From contig JAGDMS010000038.1 of assembly GCA_017860575.1 (NCBI GenBank), forward strand, positions 1 through 37,921: 37,921 nucleotides of DNA, in the 5' to 3' direction. The notes beneath the pieces were generated by a model that was not told the origin of the DNA, did not search any database, and saw only the letters and a program-made list of their open reading frames with translations. Positions 16,909 through 26,224 of the stretch are shown here, piece by piece (position 1 is the stretch's first letter; each line of letters opens with the position of its first letter). The translations under genes and the position numbers were made by a program. The stretch is from Deltaproteobacteria bacterium (GTDB lineage Bacteria; Desulfobacterota; Binatia; HRBIN30).

Positions 16909-18690
16909 TCAGCGCACGTCGCGCATCGCCGCCGCCAACTCACGCCCGCCAACGAAACCGACGAGGCGCTTCACCTCGGTGCCAGCGCCGTCGAACAGAA
17001 TCAAGGTCGGGACGCCGCGCACCTGATAGCGCTCCACCAGTGCGCTGCTATTCTCGGAGTCGTGGGTGATGTCGGCTTTGAACATCGCGAAGCGTTCGGC
17101 TTGCTGACGCACGTCCGCATGCACAAACGTGGTCTCGTCCATCTCCCGGCACGGGAGACACCAGTCGGCGACAAAGTCGACCACTACCGGCCGTCCGTCG
17201 CGGCGTGCCGCGTCCAGACTGGCAACATCGAATGGCTGCCACGCAATCGCACTCTCGGCCTGCCGCGGCATGACCGTCCAGGCGGCGAGCAGCAGCGCCG
17301 CGAGGCCGGCGAGACGCTTGAATGCCGGGAAATACCGCATCCCCGCACCCGATCGATCCACGAAGCCGAGATAGAGACCACCGGCCGCTGCCAGCCCCGG
17401 CAGCACCAGGCGGCTCGCGGCCGGCGGCATCAGCGGTGCGGTAAAGTAGGCCGCCATCGCCAAAAGCAGGACACCAAACACCCGCTCCACCCACACCAGC
17501 CACTCGCCCGACCGTGGCAGCGCCTTGATCGATCCCGCCGCCATCGCCAGCCCCAGGTACGGCAGTCCCATCCCCAAGCCGAGCGCGCAGAAGAGTTCCA
17601 GGCCCAACACCCCGCTCTGCTGCGTCCCCACAAACAGCAACAAGCCGATCACGACCGGGCCCACACACGGCGCCGCCACCACACCCATCGTCAGTCCCAT
17701 GAAGAAGGACCCGAACACGCCCTGTACTGCACCGCTGACATAGCGCAGCGCCCACGCCGGTGGTTGCAACTGATAGAGGCCGAACGAGCTGAGGGCCAGC
17801 ATCACCAACACCGCCGCGATCAGTACCAACACGGGCGGCTTTTGCAGCGCCTCCCCGAACAGGCCGCCCGACAAGGCCGCCGCCACGCCCAGGGTCGCGA
17901 AGCTCACGATGATCCCGAGGACATAGGTGGCCGCCAGCAGCGCCACCGGCGTGTGGCGCTGGCGCCCCTGTACGCCGAAATAGGCCACGGTCACCGAGAT
18001 CAGCGGATAGACGCAGGGCGTCAGGTTCAAGCCGAGGCCGAGCAGTGCAACCAACAGCAGGGTGACACCGAGACCGTGTTCGCCGATCCAGGCGCCGACA
18101 TCAACGCCACCACCACCCGCCTGCGCCTCTGGACGCGCCTCGACGACGGGCACGGGCCGCGCCGCCTCCGCAGTCGCAGTTACTGGCACGACGAGTTCCG
18201 CATTGGCGGTCGCCGGCGGCAAGCAGGTGACGTCGTTGCACGCCTGATAGCGCAAGGTCGCAATGATCCGCACCGTGGAACTCGTGAAATCGGCCGGAAC
18301 ACTGAGCGCCGTGGCCATGCCGACGCCGCCCTCGTACACCAGCAGTTCCTTTCCTCCCGCGAAAGCGAAGGCCCGCCGCTCCGGGCGCGGATACGTGGGG
18401 GGCGCGACGGCGACGCCGGGAGGTGCCGCGAGCCGTAGTTCAGTGGGAATCAGAAAGGTCTCCGTCGGTTGGTGCGCGTTGATGTGCCAGCCCGGCTCAA
18501 CATCGGCGCGGATCTCCAGTTTCGTCGGTGCGCCACGGACCGCGGCACCGCCCTGCAGTTGCAGATGCAGCCCCACACGGCCGACGGGAGCAGCCATGCT
18601 GGCACTCATCAGGAGAAGGAAAATGGCGATGCCTATCCGATGCGGGGCCTGCACGGGAAAAATGCAAGCACACGGGCTCCACTCTTGCAA
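16909..18690 (-). CDS. dsbD: Thiol:disulfide interchange protein DsbD
   Basis: DsbD carries electrons from cytoplasmic thioredoxin across the inner membrane to periplasmic disulfide isomerases and cytochrome c maturation. All three domains are present in about 593 residues: a signal peptide, an N-terminal periplasmic domain with the Cys151/Cys156 pair ([12 protein letters not shown]), an eight-helix membrane domain with Cys226 (NLTPCVYPL) and Cys342 (VAAPCVGPV), and a C-terminal thioredoxin domain with Cys511/Cys514 (DWCLPCREM) and the cis-Pro VRGVPTLI. The start is uncertain. TTG 18690 has GAGG five bases upstream, while GTG 18654 would also leave a good signal peptide cleaved after MSASMA. 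The gene is divergent from the barrel protein and upstream of the helicase. Confidence 0.95.
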   Translation of the reverse strand: MQEWSPCACIFPVQAPHRIGIAIFLLLMSASMAAPVGRVGLHLQLQGGAAVRGAPTKLEIRADVEPGWHINAHQPTETFLIPTELRLAAPPGVAVAPPTYPRPERRAFAFAGGKELLVYEGGVGMATALSVPADFTSSTVRIIATLRYQACNDVTCLPPATANAELVVPVTATAEAARPVPVVEARPEAQAGGGGVDVGAWIGEHGLGVTLLLVALLGLGLNLTPCVYPLISVTVAYFGVQGRQRHTPVALLAATYVLGIIVSFATLGVAAALSGGLFGEALQKPPVLVLIAAVLVMLALSSFGLYQLQPPAWALRYVSGAVQGVFGSFFMGLTMGVVAAPCVGPVVIGLLLFVGTQQSGVLGLELFCALGLGMGLPYLGLAMAAGSIKALPRSGEWLVWVERVFGVLLLAMAAYFTAPLMPPAASRLVLPGLAAAGGLYLGFVDRSGAGMRYFPAFKRLAGLAALLLAAWTVMPRQAESAIAWQPFDVASLDAARRDGRPVVVDFVADWCLPCREMDETTFVHADVRQQAERFAMFKADITHDSENSSALVERYQVRGVPTLILFDGAGTEVKRLVGFVGGRELAAAMRDVR

Positions 18691-18720
18691 TTACGCCTCA
18701 ACCTGAGTCAAAAGGCCGGC

Positions 18721-19626
18721 ATGCTGATATCCCGATGCTGGTCGCGCAGAGGTTGGACCTTTACCCTTTTCGTCGGCTTGCTGGCCGCCTGGTGTCCGCC
18801 TGCGACACACGGTTACACCCTGCTGCCGTTGGCGGTGGAAGCGGCGGACCCCCTGCCGCATGGCGTTGTCGAGGCGGGCCTGGGGACATCGTATTTCAAA
18901 GACATGCGCTTCCCGGCGTTCACGCCACCCGGCACCCTGGATCGTCAAGACCTGGTGGCCGTACCACAGTTGGTCTTTCGCATCGGGGCCGGCGGCTGGG
19001 CCGAGATTCAGGCAAACTACGAGATGCTGTACCTGGACGAAACGTGGAGCACCGGGAAGACCAACCATCAGTACAACTCGGGCGACCTACGCCTGTTTAC
19101 CAAGGTGCGCGTGATGCACGAGCGCGAATGGCTGCCCGCGCTTTCCGTGCGCTTTGGCGTGAAGTTGCCGAACGCCGTCCGCGCCGAGCGGCTCGGCACT
19201 GATGACACAGATTTTGGCGCGGACGTGATCGCGTCGAAGGACTTCGGGTTCGTCTCCGCCCACGTCAACCTGGGAGTCTTGCTGATCGGCAATTCCGGGT
19301 CGACGATGCCGACATTCCCGAATTGGTACACGCCCGGCGGGCAGGATGACACGGTGCACTACGACGTCGGTTTCGTCTCCGCGCCGCTGGGCAAGGCGGA
19401 GCCGGGATCGGTGAGTGTGCGGCTCATGGGTGAGTTCGCCGGCATCGGGGCCAGCCACTATAACAACGATCAGGCGGCAATGCGCCTCGGCCTACAGGCG
19501 CAGCGCGGCCCGCTCAAGCTCTACCTGGGTACTAGTGTCGGCTTGATCACAGCGAGTGAAGATGTCGGCTTCACCGCTGGGTTCGTCTACACCTTCGAAC
19601 CCGCGAAATGGTTCGGCGACGCCTAG
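18721..19626 (+). CDS. Exported outer-membrane beta-barrel protein
   Basis: This is a protein of 301 residues with a signal peptide: basic MLISRCWSRRG, a hydrophobic core FTLFVGLLAAW, and probable cleavage after ATHG. The mature part alternates polar and hydrophobic residues in many amphipathic strands with aromatic girdle residues (VEAGLGTSYF, WAEIQANYEMLYL, LRLFTKVRV, LSVRFGVKLPNA, KLYLGTSVGL, AGFVYTF), as in small outer-membrane barrels. It resembles the loosely defined MetA-pathway/transporter-like barrel group (Phenol_MetA_deg), but I cannot assign a substrate. ATG 18721 is chosen because the frame upstream runs antisense through dsbD and an AAGG lies six bases before this ATG. The gene is divergent from dsbD by 30 bases and convergent with the RibBA-like gene, almost touching it. 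Confidence 0.7.
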   Translation: MLISRCWSRRGWTFTLFVGLLAAWCPPATHGYTLLPLAVEAADPLPHGVVEAGLGTSYFKDMRFPAFTPPGTLDRQDLVAVPQLVFRIGAGGWAEIQANYEMLYLDETWSTGKTNHQYNSGDLRLFTKVRVMHEREWLPALSVRFGVKLPNAVRAERLGTDDTDFGADVIASKDFGFVSAHVNLGVLLIGNSGSTMPTFPNWYTPGGQDDTVHYDVGFVSAPLGKAEPGSVSVRLMGEFAGIGASHYNNDQAAMRLGLQAQRGPLKLYLGTSVGLITASEDVGFTAGFVYTFEPAKWFGDA

Positions 19627-19634
19627 CGGCCGCG

Positions 19635-20867
19635 TTACGAGGAGTGCGATTGCCGCGGCCGCGCGGTGCCCGTCTTTGCCGCCGGCTTATGGCCGGTCTC
19701 GACATTGAGCGGCACGCACTCGACGACCTCGAGGCCGTATCCCGGCAAGCTGACCAGGTTGCGCGGCGAGTTGGTCAGCAGCCGAATTTTGTGCGCGCCG
19801 ATGTCGCGCAAGATCTGCGCACCGATGCCGTACTCGCGGAACTCGTGCTGCCGTGTGGCCGGATCCGTACTGGGCGACCGTGGTGCCTGGCGCTGAGGGC
19901 GGCCCGTCTTGCCGGCGAATTCGAGAATTTCGGCGCCGCGGCCCTCGCGGCGCAGGTAGAGGACGACGCCGGCACCGGCCGCGGCGATCACACGCATGGC
20001 TTCGTGCAGCAACGACGCCGTGTTTCGTTCGGCCATCCGAAAGACATCGCCGGGCACGTACTCGGCATGCGCCCGTACGAGGACCGGCACATCGGGATTG
20101 ATCTCGCCCTTCTGTAAGACCACGTGCTCCCCGTCGTCAACATCCGAGTGGTAGACGACGATGCGGAAGTCGCCGCCGTAGCGACTGTTGATGCGCGCCT
20201 CTGCAACGCGATGCACCAGCGAATCGCACCGCAAGCGATAGTTGATGAGATCGGCAACGGTACAGATCTTGAGATCATGGGTGGCGGCGAAGCGCTCCAG
20301 GTCCGGCAGCCGTGCCATGGTGCCGTCATCGTTCATGATCTCGCAGATCACGCCGGCGGGTTTGAGGCCGGCGAGGCGCGCCAGATCAACCGATCCCTCG
20401 GTCTGCCCAGTACGCACAAGCACTCCGCCCCGGCGCGCCCGTAGGGGAAACACGTGCCCTGGCACGACCAAATCGCCGGGACGGGCGTTGTTGTCGATGG
20501 CGGTGAGGATCGTCGCGGCGCGATCGGCCGCGGAGATGCCATGGGTGACGCCGTGCCGCGCATCGATCGAAACGGTGAAGGCCGTGCCGAGGGGCGCACG
20601 GTTCTCCGCCACCATCATGTGCAACCCCAACTCAGCGATCCGCTCCTCGGTCAGCGTCAGACAGATGAGCCCGCGGCCGTACTTCGCCATGAAGTTCACG
20701 GCATCCGGTGTGACCTTTTCCGCCGCCAGGCACAGATCTCCCTCATTCTCCCGGCTCTCATCATCCATCAAGATGACCATCTTGCCGGCACGGATGTCGG
20801 CGATGGCGTCTTCAATGGGGGTGATCGGCCGCGTTTGCTCGGGCGGCTGGCGAAAACTCGTGAACAT
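19635..20867 (-). CDS. ribB: 3,4-Dihydroxy-2-butanone 4-phosphate synthase with a degenerate GTP cyclohydrolase II domain
   Basis: The N-terminal half (residues 1-215) is a well-conserved RibB domain converting ribulose 5-phosphate to dihydroxybutanone phosphate for riboflavin. It has DDESRENEGDL (35-45), GTAFTVSID, HGVTHGISAADRA, PGHVFPLRAR and NDDGTMARLPDL. The C-terminal half (about 216-395) is homologous to GTP cyclohydrolase II but lacks its hallmarks. The first zinc cysteine is Tyr270 (HAEYVPGDVF), the CDCG zinc motif is replaced by AERNTAS (279-285), and the region after REGRG (308-312) is divergent. Only YGIGAQILRDIG and KIRLLTNSP remain typical. It should therefore make DHBP but probably not open GTP, so a separate RibA is expected. 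The start is ATG 20867. Confidence 0.9.
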   Translation of the reverse strand: MFTSFRQPPEQTRPITPIEDAIADIRAGKMVILMDDESRENEGDLCLAAEKVTPDAVNFMAKYGRGLICLTLTEERIAELGLHMMVAENRAPLGTAFTVSIDARHGVTHGISAADRAATILTAIDNNARPGDLVVPGHVFPLRARRGGVLVRTGQTEGSVDLARLAGLKPAGVICEIMNDDGTMARLPDLERFAATHDLKICTVADLINYRLRCDSLVHRVAEARINSRYGGDFRIVVYHSDVDDGEHVVLQKGEINPDVPVLVRAHAEYVPGDVFRMAERNTASLLHEAMRVIAAAGAGVVLYLRREGRGAEILEFAGKTGRPQRQAPRSPSTDPATRQHEFREYGIGAQILRDIGAHKIRLLTNSPRNLVSLPGYGLEVVECVPLNVETGHKPAAKTGTARPRQSHSS

Positions 20868-20878
20868 CCTCTCTCGTA

Positions 20879-20906
20879 CTTATAGCGCGTCGCCGCCGTT
20901 TGCAAA
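20879..20906 (-). promoter_or_regulatory. Candidate sigma70-type promoter of the ribB-like gene
   Basis: On the minus strand TTTGCA (20906-20901) and TATAAG (20884-20879) are separated by 16 bases and lie just upstream of ATG 20867. The predicted leader is only a few bases, too short for an FMN riboswitch. None of the conserved RFN blocks is visible anywhere in the interval up to 21017. Confidence 0.4.
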
Positions 20907-21017
20907 GCCGACGTGCCAACCCCGGCTTGCGAACCCACCGCCTGAGGCAGTATGTGCGTAGAACCCGCGGCACGGACTTGGTAGCATTGCCACAGAAGGG
21001 ATAAGGGATGTAGGAGC

Positions 21018-21482
21018 ATGTTTCCTCGCGTCAGCCACGCATTGCCGGCCGATAGCGTGTTGGTCCAGCCAGCATGGGGGGATCTCGATGAGACCATCCG
21101 TCAGTTAGTCGCCCGACTCGTCACGGCCGGCCGCGTCCCCGCCGAACTTGCAACCGAGGCGGTCCGGCTCATTCAGGAGCGGGAAGCGGTTGCCAGTACG
21201 GCAATGGTCGACATCGGCGTCAGTATCCCGCACGCGCGTCTGGACGGGGTCTCTGGCATCGTTGCAGCGATGGCGGTGTCGCCGCAAGCGGTCTACGAGG
21301 CGGGCAACCGGCTGCCGATCTCCATTGTCGTCCTTGTTCTGTCCTCCCCCGCCCTCGCCGGCGACTATCTCAACTTTCTCGCGAGCCTCTCGATGCTCCT
21401 GCAATCGGCCCGCTTCCGCCAGCGCCTGCGCAACGCCGCCACGCCGCAGGAAGTCGAAAACTTGATCCGGGCCAACGAATGA
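21018..21482 (+). CDS. PTS EIIA-like (PtsN-type) regulatory protein
   Basis: The 154-residue protein is a fructose/mannitol-class EIIA domain (PTS_EIIA_2), the domain of nitrogen-regulatory PtsN. The phosphoacceptor is His72 in IGVSIPHARLDGV. The ETIRQLVARL helix, the LIQEREAVASTAM segment and the LSMLLQSARFRQRL C-terminus match the family. No membrane EIIB/EIIC partner lies nearby, so it is more likely a phosphorylation-dependent regulator than a sugar-uptake component. It has a weak candidate promoter (TTGGTA at 20978, GATAAG at 21000) and a GGAG one base before ATG 21018, with a better-spaced AGGGAT. Only 45 bases separate it from the first molybdopterin oxidoreductase, so the three genes may be co-transcribed. 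Confidence 0.82.
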   Translation: MFPRVSHALPADSVLVQPAWGDLDETIRQLVARLVTAGRVPAELATEAVRLIQEREAVASTAMVDIGVSIPHARLDGVSGIVAAMAVSPQAVYEAGNRLPISIVVLVLSSPALAGDYLNFLASLSMLLQSARFRQRLRNAATPQEVENLIRANE

Positions 21483-21527
21483 CGCGTCCCTCTGGACATT
21501 CGGCTGCGCCTCGGGGCGGATACCGCA

Positions 21528-23762
21528 ATGCCCAACCGTATTGAGAGCAAGAAGTCGTTCTGCCGCCTCTGCCACGTGTTCTGCGGAATCACGGTCGACA
21601 TAGCGAGTGGGCGCGGCCGGGTCGTGGCTGTGCGCGGCGATCCCGAAAACCCATTCTCCCGCGGCTACACCTGCCCCAAAGGGCGCGCGGTGCCGGAGGA
21701 TATTCACCATCCCGAGCGGCTGTTGACCTGTCGGCGGCGTGTGGGCAGTGCGTGGAGCGACCTCGCGTGCGAACAGGCTTTGGACGAGATCGCTTTGCAG
21801 TTGCGCCACATCGCGGAGCGGCACGGGCCACGTTCCGTTGCTGCGTACGTCGGAACGGGGGCCGCGTTTTCCGCCGCCGGCTGGCGCATGGCCAAGGCGT
21901 GGCTGGATGCGCTGGGCTCGCCTTCTCTCTACACCCCGCTGACTGTCGACAAGCCGGGCATCATCGTCGCCGCGCAGCGTTTCTTTGGCAGCGCCGCCAC
22001 CCCCCTGGGCACCTACGCTGGGGTGTTCGACATGGATCACGCCGAGGTGGCGCTGTTCATCGGCACCAATCCGCTGGTGTCCCATGGCGTCGGCATGCCG
22101 AATTCATATCCCGCGAAGCGGTTGCGCGATGCCCGCAGCCGGGGCATGAAACTGATCGTCATCGATCCGCGCCGCAGTGAGACGGCCAAGCGCGCCGACC
22201 TGCACCTCCCGGTACGACCGGGAGAAGACGCCACGCTCCTCGCCGGCATGATCAAGGTGATCTTGGAGGCCAACCTCCACGACCATGCCTACGTGCAGGC
22301 CTTCGTCAGCGGTCTCGACCAACTGCGCGAGGCGGTTCGAGACTTCGACCTGGCGTATGTCTCGCGCCGCACCGGCGTTGCCGCGGAATCCGTGGCGCGC
22401 GCGGCAACGCTGTTTGCCAGCGCCCGAACCGGCGCGGCGCGCCTCGGCGTCGGCCTGGCGATGTCGCGCCATCAGAACCTCACCATCCACCTGGTGCACA
22501 CGCTGAACGCCCTGTGCGGACGCATCGACCGCAAGGGCGGCCTGCTCTTCAACCCTGGCGTATTGAGCCGGCCTATTCCATCTAACCAGCGGCCCGCCGC
22601 GCAACCACTCCGCGCCGACGTCAAGGCGCGGGTGCGCGGCCTCTCCGGGCTTCTGGTCGCTCCCGGCTATGTCGAAATGCCCTCGGCGACGCTCGCCGAC
22701 GAAATCCTCACGCCGGGTGACGGGCGGGTCCGCGCCCTGGTCGTGCTCAAAGGGAACCCGTTGCTGGCGTTCCCCGACCTGGAAAAAACGGCAGCCGCCC
22801 TGCACGACCTCGAGCTGCTGGTCGTCATCGATACATTCATGACGGCAACCGCCGAATTCGCGCACTACGTGCTGCCGACCAAGCACTTTCTCGAGCGGCC
22901 CGACATGACGTTGATGTTCGACCGGTTCTACCCGGCGCCATTCGCACAGTACACGCCAGCCGTGGTGCCAGCACCGGGCTCTCTGCTGGAGGATTGGGAG
23001 ATTCTTTGGGAATTGGCCCGCCGCATGGGGCTCAGCCCGAGCCTGCCGGGACTCAGCGCGGAACGCCGGCCAACATCGGACGAGGTGCTGAACGTTCTAG
23101 CGGCCGGATCGCGCATCGCGCTCGACGAGGTACGCCGCCATCCCAGCGGTTGTATCTTCGGAGAGGTGGTTGCGGACACCGTGCTCCCCGGCGGCATCGC
23201 CCATCCCAACGGCAAGATGGCGGCGGGGCACCCCGACGTCATCGCCGAACTCCGGGAGGTGCGCGCCGAACCCGTCATCCTCTCGGGCGGGTACGACGAG
23301 AGCGACCGCTTCACACACCGGCTGATCTCCATGCGGGTGCTGGAGATCTACAACACCAAGGGCAGGGAAATTCCGGCACTCAGACGCAGGCAGTGCGAAG
23401 GCACCGCGTACCTGCATCCGGACGACTTGCGGGCCTTGCAACTTGCGGACGGCGGTCGTGCCGTCATCGACAGCGGGCATGGCCGGTTGTACATCGCCAT
23501 CGCGGGCGATCCCGATATCCGGCCAGGGGTCGTCGCCATACCTTTCGGTTTGGACACGCCGTGGCCGCTGCCGCATTTTTCCAAGCAGAGCGCCGAGCGC
23601 AGCGGGTCCAGTCTGGCGCAACTCATCCCCAACGACAGGCGCTTTGATCCGATCACCGGCATGGCGCTGCAGACCGCCATCCCGGTCAACATCTACCCTG
23701 CGCCGCACGAGAGCGCAGCGGCACAGGGACCGAGGTTAACAGGACCTCGCGCGCATCAGTGA
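21528..23762 (+). CDS. Molybdopterin oxidoreductase, first of a tandem pair
   Basis: The 744-residue protein belongs to the DMSO-reductase (MopB) superfamily with bis-MGD molybdenum. The N-terminal 4Fe-4S ligands are Cys12, Cys15, Cys19 and Cys49 (CRLCHVFC, then GYTCPKGRA). MGD-binding blocks follow: AYVGTG, FIGTNPLVSHG, LIVIDPRRSETAKRAD, ARLGVGLAMSRHQN, VLKGNPLLAFPD and the C-terminal MopB domain with FTHRLISMR and GRAVIDSGHGRL. At the usual metal-ligand position I see TVDKP, so Asp141 is the plausible molybdenum ligand. There is no Tat signal peptide, so it is cytoplasmic, and no separate Fe-S or membrane subunit is encoded beside it. The substrate is unknown; similar monomeric enzymes are generally annotated only as molybdopterin oxidoreductases. 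Confidence 0.88.
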   Translation: MPNRIESKKSFCRLCHVFCGITVDIASGRGRVVAVRGDPENPFSRGYTCPKGRAVPEDIHHPERLLTCRRRVGSAWSDLACEQALDEIALQLRHIAERHGPRSVAAYVGTGAAFSAAGWRMAKAWLDALGSPSLYTPLTVDKPGIIVAAQRFFGSAATPLGTYAGVFDMDHAEVALFIGTNPLVSHGVGMPNSYPAKRLRDARSRGMKLIVIDPRRSETAKRADLHLPVRPGEDATLLAGMIKVILEANLHDHAYVQAFVSGLDQLREAVRDFDLAYVSRRTGVAAESVARAATLFASARTGAARLGVGLAMSRHQNLTIHLVHTLNALCGRIDRKGGLLFNPGVLSRPIPSNQRPAAQPLRADVKARVRGLSGLLVAPGYVEMPSATLADEILTPGDGRVRALVVLKGNPLLAFPDLEKTAAALHDLELLVVIDTFMTATAEFAHYVLPTKHFLERPDMTLMFDRFYPAPFAQYTPAVVPAPGSLLEDWEILWELARRMGLSPSLPGLSAERRPTSDEVLNVLAAGSRIALDEVRRHPSGCIFGEVVADTVLPGGIAHPNGKMAAGHPDVIAELREVRAEPVILSGGYDESDRFTHRLISMRVLEIYNTKGREIPALRRRQCEGTAYLHPDDLRALQLADGGRAVIDSGHGRLYIAIAGDPDIRPGVVAIPFGLDTPWPLPHFSKQSAERSGSSLAQLIPNDRRFDPITGMALQTAIPVNIYPAPHESAAAQGPRLTGPRAHQ

Positions 23763-23802
23763 TGATCTCTCAGCCGTTCAACTGTTGGCAGGGGGTGTAA
23801 AA

Positions 23803-25965
23803 ATGATCGAGACGAAGAAGTCTTTTTGCCGGTTCTGCCATGTCCTCTGTGGCATCGAAGTGGACGTCGACACCGAACATCGGCGGGTGGTGGCAGTGCG
23901 GGGCGACCGGGACAATCCGCTGTCGCGGGGCTACACGTGCGCCAAGGGGAGAGCGGTGCCGGAAGAGTTTCATCATCCAGATCGATTGTTGGGCGCGAAG
24001 AAGCGAACGCCAGTGGGTTGGGACGACATCCGCAGCACCCAAGCGTTGGACGAGATCGCCACGAAACTGCTCGAGATCCGGGAGAAACATGGACCACGCG
24101 CGATCGCGATCTACGTCGGCAGCGGCCCGAACTTCGGCACAGGCGGTTCCCGCCTGACCAGTACATGGCTGCAAGCGGTCGGTTCCCCGAACGTCTTCAC
24201 CGCCCTGACGGTCGACTGTCCAGGCTACATCGTTGCGGCGCACCGCTTCTTCGGCACCGCCGCCATTCCCTTCCCGATCTACGGCCCCGTTTTCGACCTC
24301 GAGCATGCCGATGTCGCCATGTTCATAGGCACCAATCCGCTCGCGTCGCATGGCACCGCGCTCTACGGCCCTTTCCCCGCAAAGCGGATTGCCGATGCGC
24401 GCCGACGCGGCATGAAGCTCATCGTCGTCGATCCACGCCGCACGGATCTCGCGCGGCGGGCCGATCTGCACTTGCAAGTGAAACCCGGTGAAGACGCGAC
24501 GCTGCTGGCGGGCATGCTCAACTTGATCATCGAGCGCGAGCTGTACGACCGTGAGTACATCGGGCAATGGGTCAGCGGATTGGACGAACTGCGCGCAGCC
24601 GTCGCGGACTTTGGCCTCGAATACGTGGCTCGTCGCACGTTGGTGCCGGCGGAACTGGTGGAGCAGGCCGCGCTGATGTTCGCCACTGCGAAACGTGGCG
24701 CCGCCGGGCAGGGCGCCGGCATCACCATGGCGCGGCATCAGAACCTGAACATCCACCTGGTCTACGCGCTGAACGCCTTGTGCGGACGCATCGATCGGCC
24801 AGGCGGGCTGGTCTACAACCCCGGCGTGTTCGCCCGCCCGCTTCCGCCAACGCCGCGGCCGTATCCGCTGCCCCTGTTCAGCGATACCGCGGCTCGGGTG
24901 CGCGGGCTGCGGGCCTTGTTCCTCGTGCCTGGGTGGGCGGAGCTACCCTCGCCGTCGCTTGCAGACGAGATTCTGCAGCCCGGCCCAGGCCAGATTCGAG
25001 CGCTCATCGTCCATGGCGGCAACCCGGTTGCCAGCTTTCCCGATCAGGACAAGACGGCCCGGGCGATGAAGGCACTGGACCTCCTCGTCGTTGTCGACCC
25101 GTTCATGACGGCGACGGCGCGATTCGCCCATTACGTCCTGGCACCCCGGCACTTCCTCGAGCGACCCGACGTGAATCTGTCGCTGGAGACTTCGTTGCCT
25201 GTACCGTTCGGTCAGTATACACCGGCGCTCCTCGAGGGCCCGGGCGATCTCCTGCACGACTGGGAAGTCGGCTGGGAGCTGGCGAAGCGGATGGGGCTCG
25301 TGCTGAAGATGCGTGGCATTGCGATGGAGCGGAAGCCTACGCCCGAGGCGGTACTGGAGGCCAGCCTCGGACGAACCCGCGTTCCCCTCGACGAGGTGAA
25401 GCAGTATCCAAGCGGCCACATCTTCGGGGACATCGTTGCGAGCGGGATTCTGCCGCACGCCATCGCGCACCCGGACAAGAAAATGGCGGCGGGCCACCCG
25501 GAGGTGGTTGCCGAGCTTCGTGCCGTGCGCGCGGAGCCGATCGTCGACGGCGGTGGCTACGACACCGGGCAGCCCTTCAGCCACCGCCTGATCTGCATGC
25601 GGATGCCGGATATCCACAACTCCAAGCACCGGAATCTCCCCTCGCTCCGACACAAGGTCGGGTGCAATCGTGCGTACATGAACCCGGGGGATCTGCAGCG
25701 GTTGGGGATTAGCGACCAGGACCTGGTCGTGATCGATAGTGGATATGGGCGGATCAAGGCCATCGTCGGGGCTTCGAATGACGTGATGGCCGGCGTGATC
25801 GCCATGGCGCATAGCTGGGGTGTCGCTGCCGAGCACGAGGCGGATGCGGACATCCGGGACTTGGGCTCACCCACGGGGCGCCTAGTGCCTGACGATCAGC
25901 TGTACGATCCCATCACGGGTATGGCCTTGCAAAGCGCCTTGCCGGTGAACGTGCGGGCTGCGTAG
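23803..25965 (+). CDS. Molybdopterin oxidoreductase, second of a tandem pair
   Basis: This 720-residue paralogue of the preceding gene shares long blocks in the same order: the Fe-S ligands Cys9, Cys12, Cys16 and Cys46 (CRFCHVLC, GYTCAKGRA), FIGTNPLASHGTAL, LIVVDPRRTDLARRAD, GAGITMARHQNLNIHLV, VHGGNPVASFPDQD, and the C-terminal YDPITGMALQSALPVN. At the likely metal site it reads TVDCP (Asp138-Cys139) where the first copy has TVDKP, so the two may differ in chemistry. ATG 23803 is preceded by GGGGGTG six bases upstream and begins 40 bases after the first copy ends. No signal peptide is present. The pair most likely arose by gene duplication and divergence. The substrate is unknown. Confidence 0.88.
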   Translation: MIETKKSFCRFCHVLCGIEVDVDTEHRRVVAVRGDRDNPLSRGYTCAKGRAVPEEFHHPDRLLGAKKRTPVGWDDIRSTQALDEIATKLLEIREKHGPRAIAIYVGSGPNFGTGGSRLTSTWLQAVGSPNVFTALTVDCPGYIVAAHRFFGTAAIPFPIYGPVFDLEHADVAMFIGTNPLASHGTALYGPFPAKRIADARRRGMKLIVVDPRRTDLARRADLHLQVKPGEDATLLAGMLNLIIERELYDREYIGQWVSGLDELRAAVADFGLEYVARRTLVPAELVEQAALMFATAKRGAAGQGAGITMARHQNLNIHLVYALNALCGRIDRPGGLVYNPGVFARPLPPTPRPYPLPLFSDTAARVRGLRALFLVPGWAELPSPSLADEILQPGPGQIRALIVHGGNPVASFPDQDKTARAMKALDLLVVVDPFMTATARFAHYVLAPRHFLERPDVNLSLETSLPVPFGQYTPALLEGPGDLLHDWEVGWELAKRMGLVLKMRGIAMERKPTPEAVLEASLGRTRVPLDEVKQYPSGHIFGDIVASGILPHAIAHPDKKMAAGHPEVVAELRAVRAEPIVDGGGYDTGQPFSHRLICMRMPDIHNSKHRNLPSLRHKVGCNRAYMNPGDLQRLGISDQDLVVIDSGYGRIKAIVGASNDVMAGVIAMAHSWGVAAEHEADADIRDLGSPTGRLVPDDQLYDPITGMALQSALPVNVRAA

Positions 25966-26224
25966 GTGGGGCGCGGCCGAGTGCCGGTGGCTGCAGGCTG
26001 CGTCTGAAGCGGTGCGCCGGGCGCGGGAGGGCGCGCTGTGTGGTGGTCCTGCGTGTTGCGAGGACCAAGGGCCCGCGCTATCGCCCGCGGCGATGCCGCC
26101 TGCGCCCACGGACGCTGCGCCCGCGATCCCACCTGGATCCCGTCATCGCTGCCGCGATTCAAGGGCGACCCAGATGTGGGCGCAGCCTGGACTCACTGAC
26201 TGGTAGGCAGTCACCGCGCTGGAA
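25966..26224. other. Intergenic stretch downstream of the molybdoenzyme pair
   Basis: No family-like coding sequence is seen in either strand of these 259 bases. The only structure noted is a small inverted repeat TGACTG-5-CAGTCA at 26197-26213, which lacks a T-run and is not a convincing terminator. The high-GC left part grades into the lower-GC orphan gene to the right, so this may be the edge of an accessory insertion. Confidence 0.4.

Noticed and set aside
17062-18438. Long plus-strand frame opposite dsbD
   Set aside because: Rich in Arg, His and Gln with no domain, antisense to a complete DsbD.
20868-21017. Possible FMN riboswitch upstream of the ribB-like gene
   Set aside because: None of the conserved RFN-element blocks is present and the predicted leader is only a few bases long.
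21483-21527. Possible molybdenum-cofactor riboswitch before the molybdoenzyme pair
   Set aside because: Only 45 bases separate the genes, too short for the Moco aptamer, and no conserved hairpins are visible.
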